From: Bacillota bacterium
GTDB lineage: Bacteria > Bacillota > Clostridia > Peptostreptococcales > Anaerovoracaceae
NCBI GenBank assembly: GCA_029219125.1
Contig: JAQXSU010000019.1
Span: 1-7,031 of the forward strand
DNA: 7,031 nt
Reading direction: 5' to 3'
In this document: positions 6,398-7,031 of the stretch, one piece after another
Layout: every line of letters starts with the position of its first letter
Numbering within the stretch: position 1 is the stretch's first letter
The notes under the pieces: generated by a model
Seen by the model: only the letters and a program-made list of their open reading frames with translations
Databases searched by the model: none
What the model was told of the DNA's origin: nothing
Made by a program: the position numbers and the translations under genes

Positions 6398-7031
6398 TTA
6401 TTTGGCCTCCTTTGCGGCAAGGGCTTTTGCACCAATGTCTTTTCTGTAATATGCATTGTCGAAATGAACCTTTTCCACCTGGCGGTAGGCTTCTTCCACC
6501 GCCTCCTGCAGGCCGGCCTTCCGGCTGACCACGCCCAGCACGCGGCCTCCGTTTGTAACCACAGTGCCGTCTTCCTTCTTCTTGGCGCCGGCGATGTACA
6601 GAATGCCTTCGAAATCTTCATCCACGGTGATCGGGAAGCCTTTTTCGTAGCTCTTCGGATAGCCTTCCGATGCCATAACCACACAGCAGGCGCTGTCATC
6701 GGCAAACTGTACCATGTCTTCCGTAAGCTTTCCGTCTGCGGTTGCCATCATGATGTCCAGCAGATCGCTGTCCAGAAGCGGCAGCACCACCTGGGTTTCC
6801 GGATCGCCAAAGCGGCAGTTGTATTCGATGACCTTCGGGCCGTTTTCGGTGATCATCAGGCCGAAATACAGGCAGCCGCGGAATTCTCTTCCTTCCTGTT
6901 TCATGGCTGCGATGGTCGGCAGGAAGATTTCCTTCATGCAGCGGTCCGCCACTTCCTTCGTATAGTACGGATTCGGCGCTACCGTTCCCATGCCGCCGGT
7001 GTTCAGTCCCTTATCGCCGTCCAGTGCACGC
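6398..7031 (-). CDS. purD: Phosphoribosylamine-glycine ligase (GAR synthetase), C-terminal part; 5' end outside window
   Basis: Step 2 of purine synthesis: phosphoribosylamine + glycine + ATP give glycinamide ribonucleotide (GAR), two steps before PurL. Only the last 210 residues are present; the reading frame runs open through the right edge (first full codon 7030-7028), so the gene is cut by the window, not broken. An ATG at 6991 is internal, not the start: the upstream codons continue the family motif DGDKGLNTGGMG. Other family signatures are EYNCRFGDPETQ followed by VVLPLLDSDLLDIM, the ATP-grasp metal/ATP-binding region, then the C-terminal domain with a GRVLGVV segment. The family is usually about 420 residues, so roughly half is visible. 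Its last codons contain the purL ribosome-binding site, and the stop TAA (6400-6398) lies 3 nt before purL. Confidence 0.97.
   Translation of the reverse strand, partial: RALDGDKGLNTGGMGTVAPNPYYTKEVADRCMKEIFLPTIAAMKQEGREFRGCLYFGLMITENGPKVIEYNCRFGDPETQVVLPLLDSDLLDIMMATADGKLTEDMVQFADDSACCVVMASEGYPKSYEKGFPITVDEDFEGILYIAGAKKKEDGTVVTNGGRVLGVVSRKAGLQEAVEEAYRQVEKVHFDNAYYRKDIGAKALAAKEAK
6406..6413 (-). promoter_or_regulatory. purL ribosome-binding site inside the end of purD
   Basis: AAAGGAGG on the minus strand, a perfect Shine-Dalgarno core, overlaps the lysine-glutamate-alanine codons at the purD C-terminus, 11 nt before the purL ATG at 6394. The spacing is slightly long. The overlap means that ribosomes finishing purD occupy the purL entry site, which favours translational coupling and balanced synthesis of the two enzymes. 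Confidence 0.8.

Noticed and set aside
6398..6991. A complete 197-residue purD starting at ATG 6991
   Set aside because: The frame stays open to the window edge, and the codons before this ATG encode the conserved DGDKGLNTGG part of PurD, so the ATG is internal.

Overview
The window looks like a piece of a chromosome from an anaerobic Clostridia-type Bacillota (Firmicutes). Three things point there: a single-chain, glutaminase-fused FGAM synthase of the clostridial/streptococcal kind (about 1240 residues); a nitroreductase carrying its own two [4Fe-4S] ferredoxin module, a typical anaerobe protein; and strong Shine-Dalgarno sites with classical sigma-A promoter elements. Genes are moderately GC-rich while the intergenic DNA is AT-rich. 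Family or genus cannot be assigned by eye.

All genes lie on the minus strand and are read from right to left. Positions 7031-6398 hold the C-terminal half of purD (GAR synthetase), followed after 3 nt by complete purL (6394-2669), after 18 nt by a ferredoxin-nitroreductase fusion (2650-1865), and after 12 nt by an AI-2E-family membrane protein (1852-653). The spacings suggest one co-transcribed unit: purine steps 2 and 4, then two genes with no obvious purine role. The unit must start to the right of this window.

Positions 652-255 contain no convincing protein gene. They hold a 121-nt, almost symmetric nested inverted repeat (423-543). Its arms could form either one long hairpin or two short hairpins, each followed by a C-T6 tail, one on each strand. 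It may terminate the operon, but its symmetry is unusual and is the most interesting unexplained structure here. A GC-rich hairpin with a 10-bp direct repeat (381-419) adjoins it. An AT-rich tract and a very good promoter then drive a single tRNA-Leu(CAG) (254-172), which ends at a near-ideal intrinsic terminator (168-136).

The left edge (1-130) holds a GC-rich terminator-like hairpin with plus orientation, and on the minus strand a TATAAT box and a strong Shine-Dalgarno site that probably serves a gene starting just outside the window. An 8-nt perfect complement to that Shine-Dalgarno site lies upstream of the TATAAT box.

The genes are ordinary housekeeping functions. I saw no CRISPR array, insertion sequence, phage gene or defence system, and I do not claim a new biological system. 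The points worth a second look are the palindromic intergenic element, the gene company kept by the purine operon, and the left-edge anti-Shine-Dalgarno arrangement.
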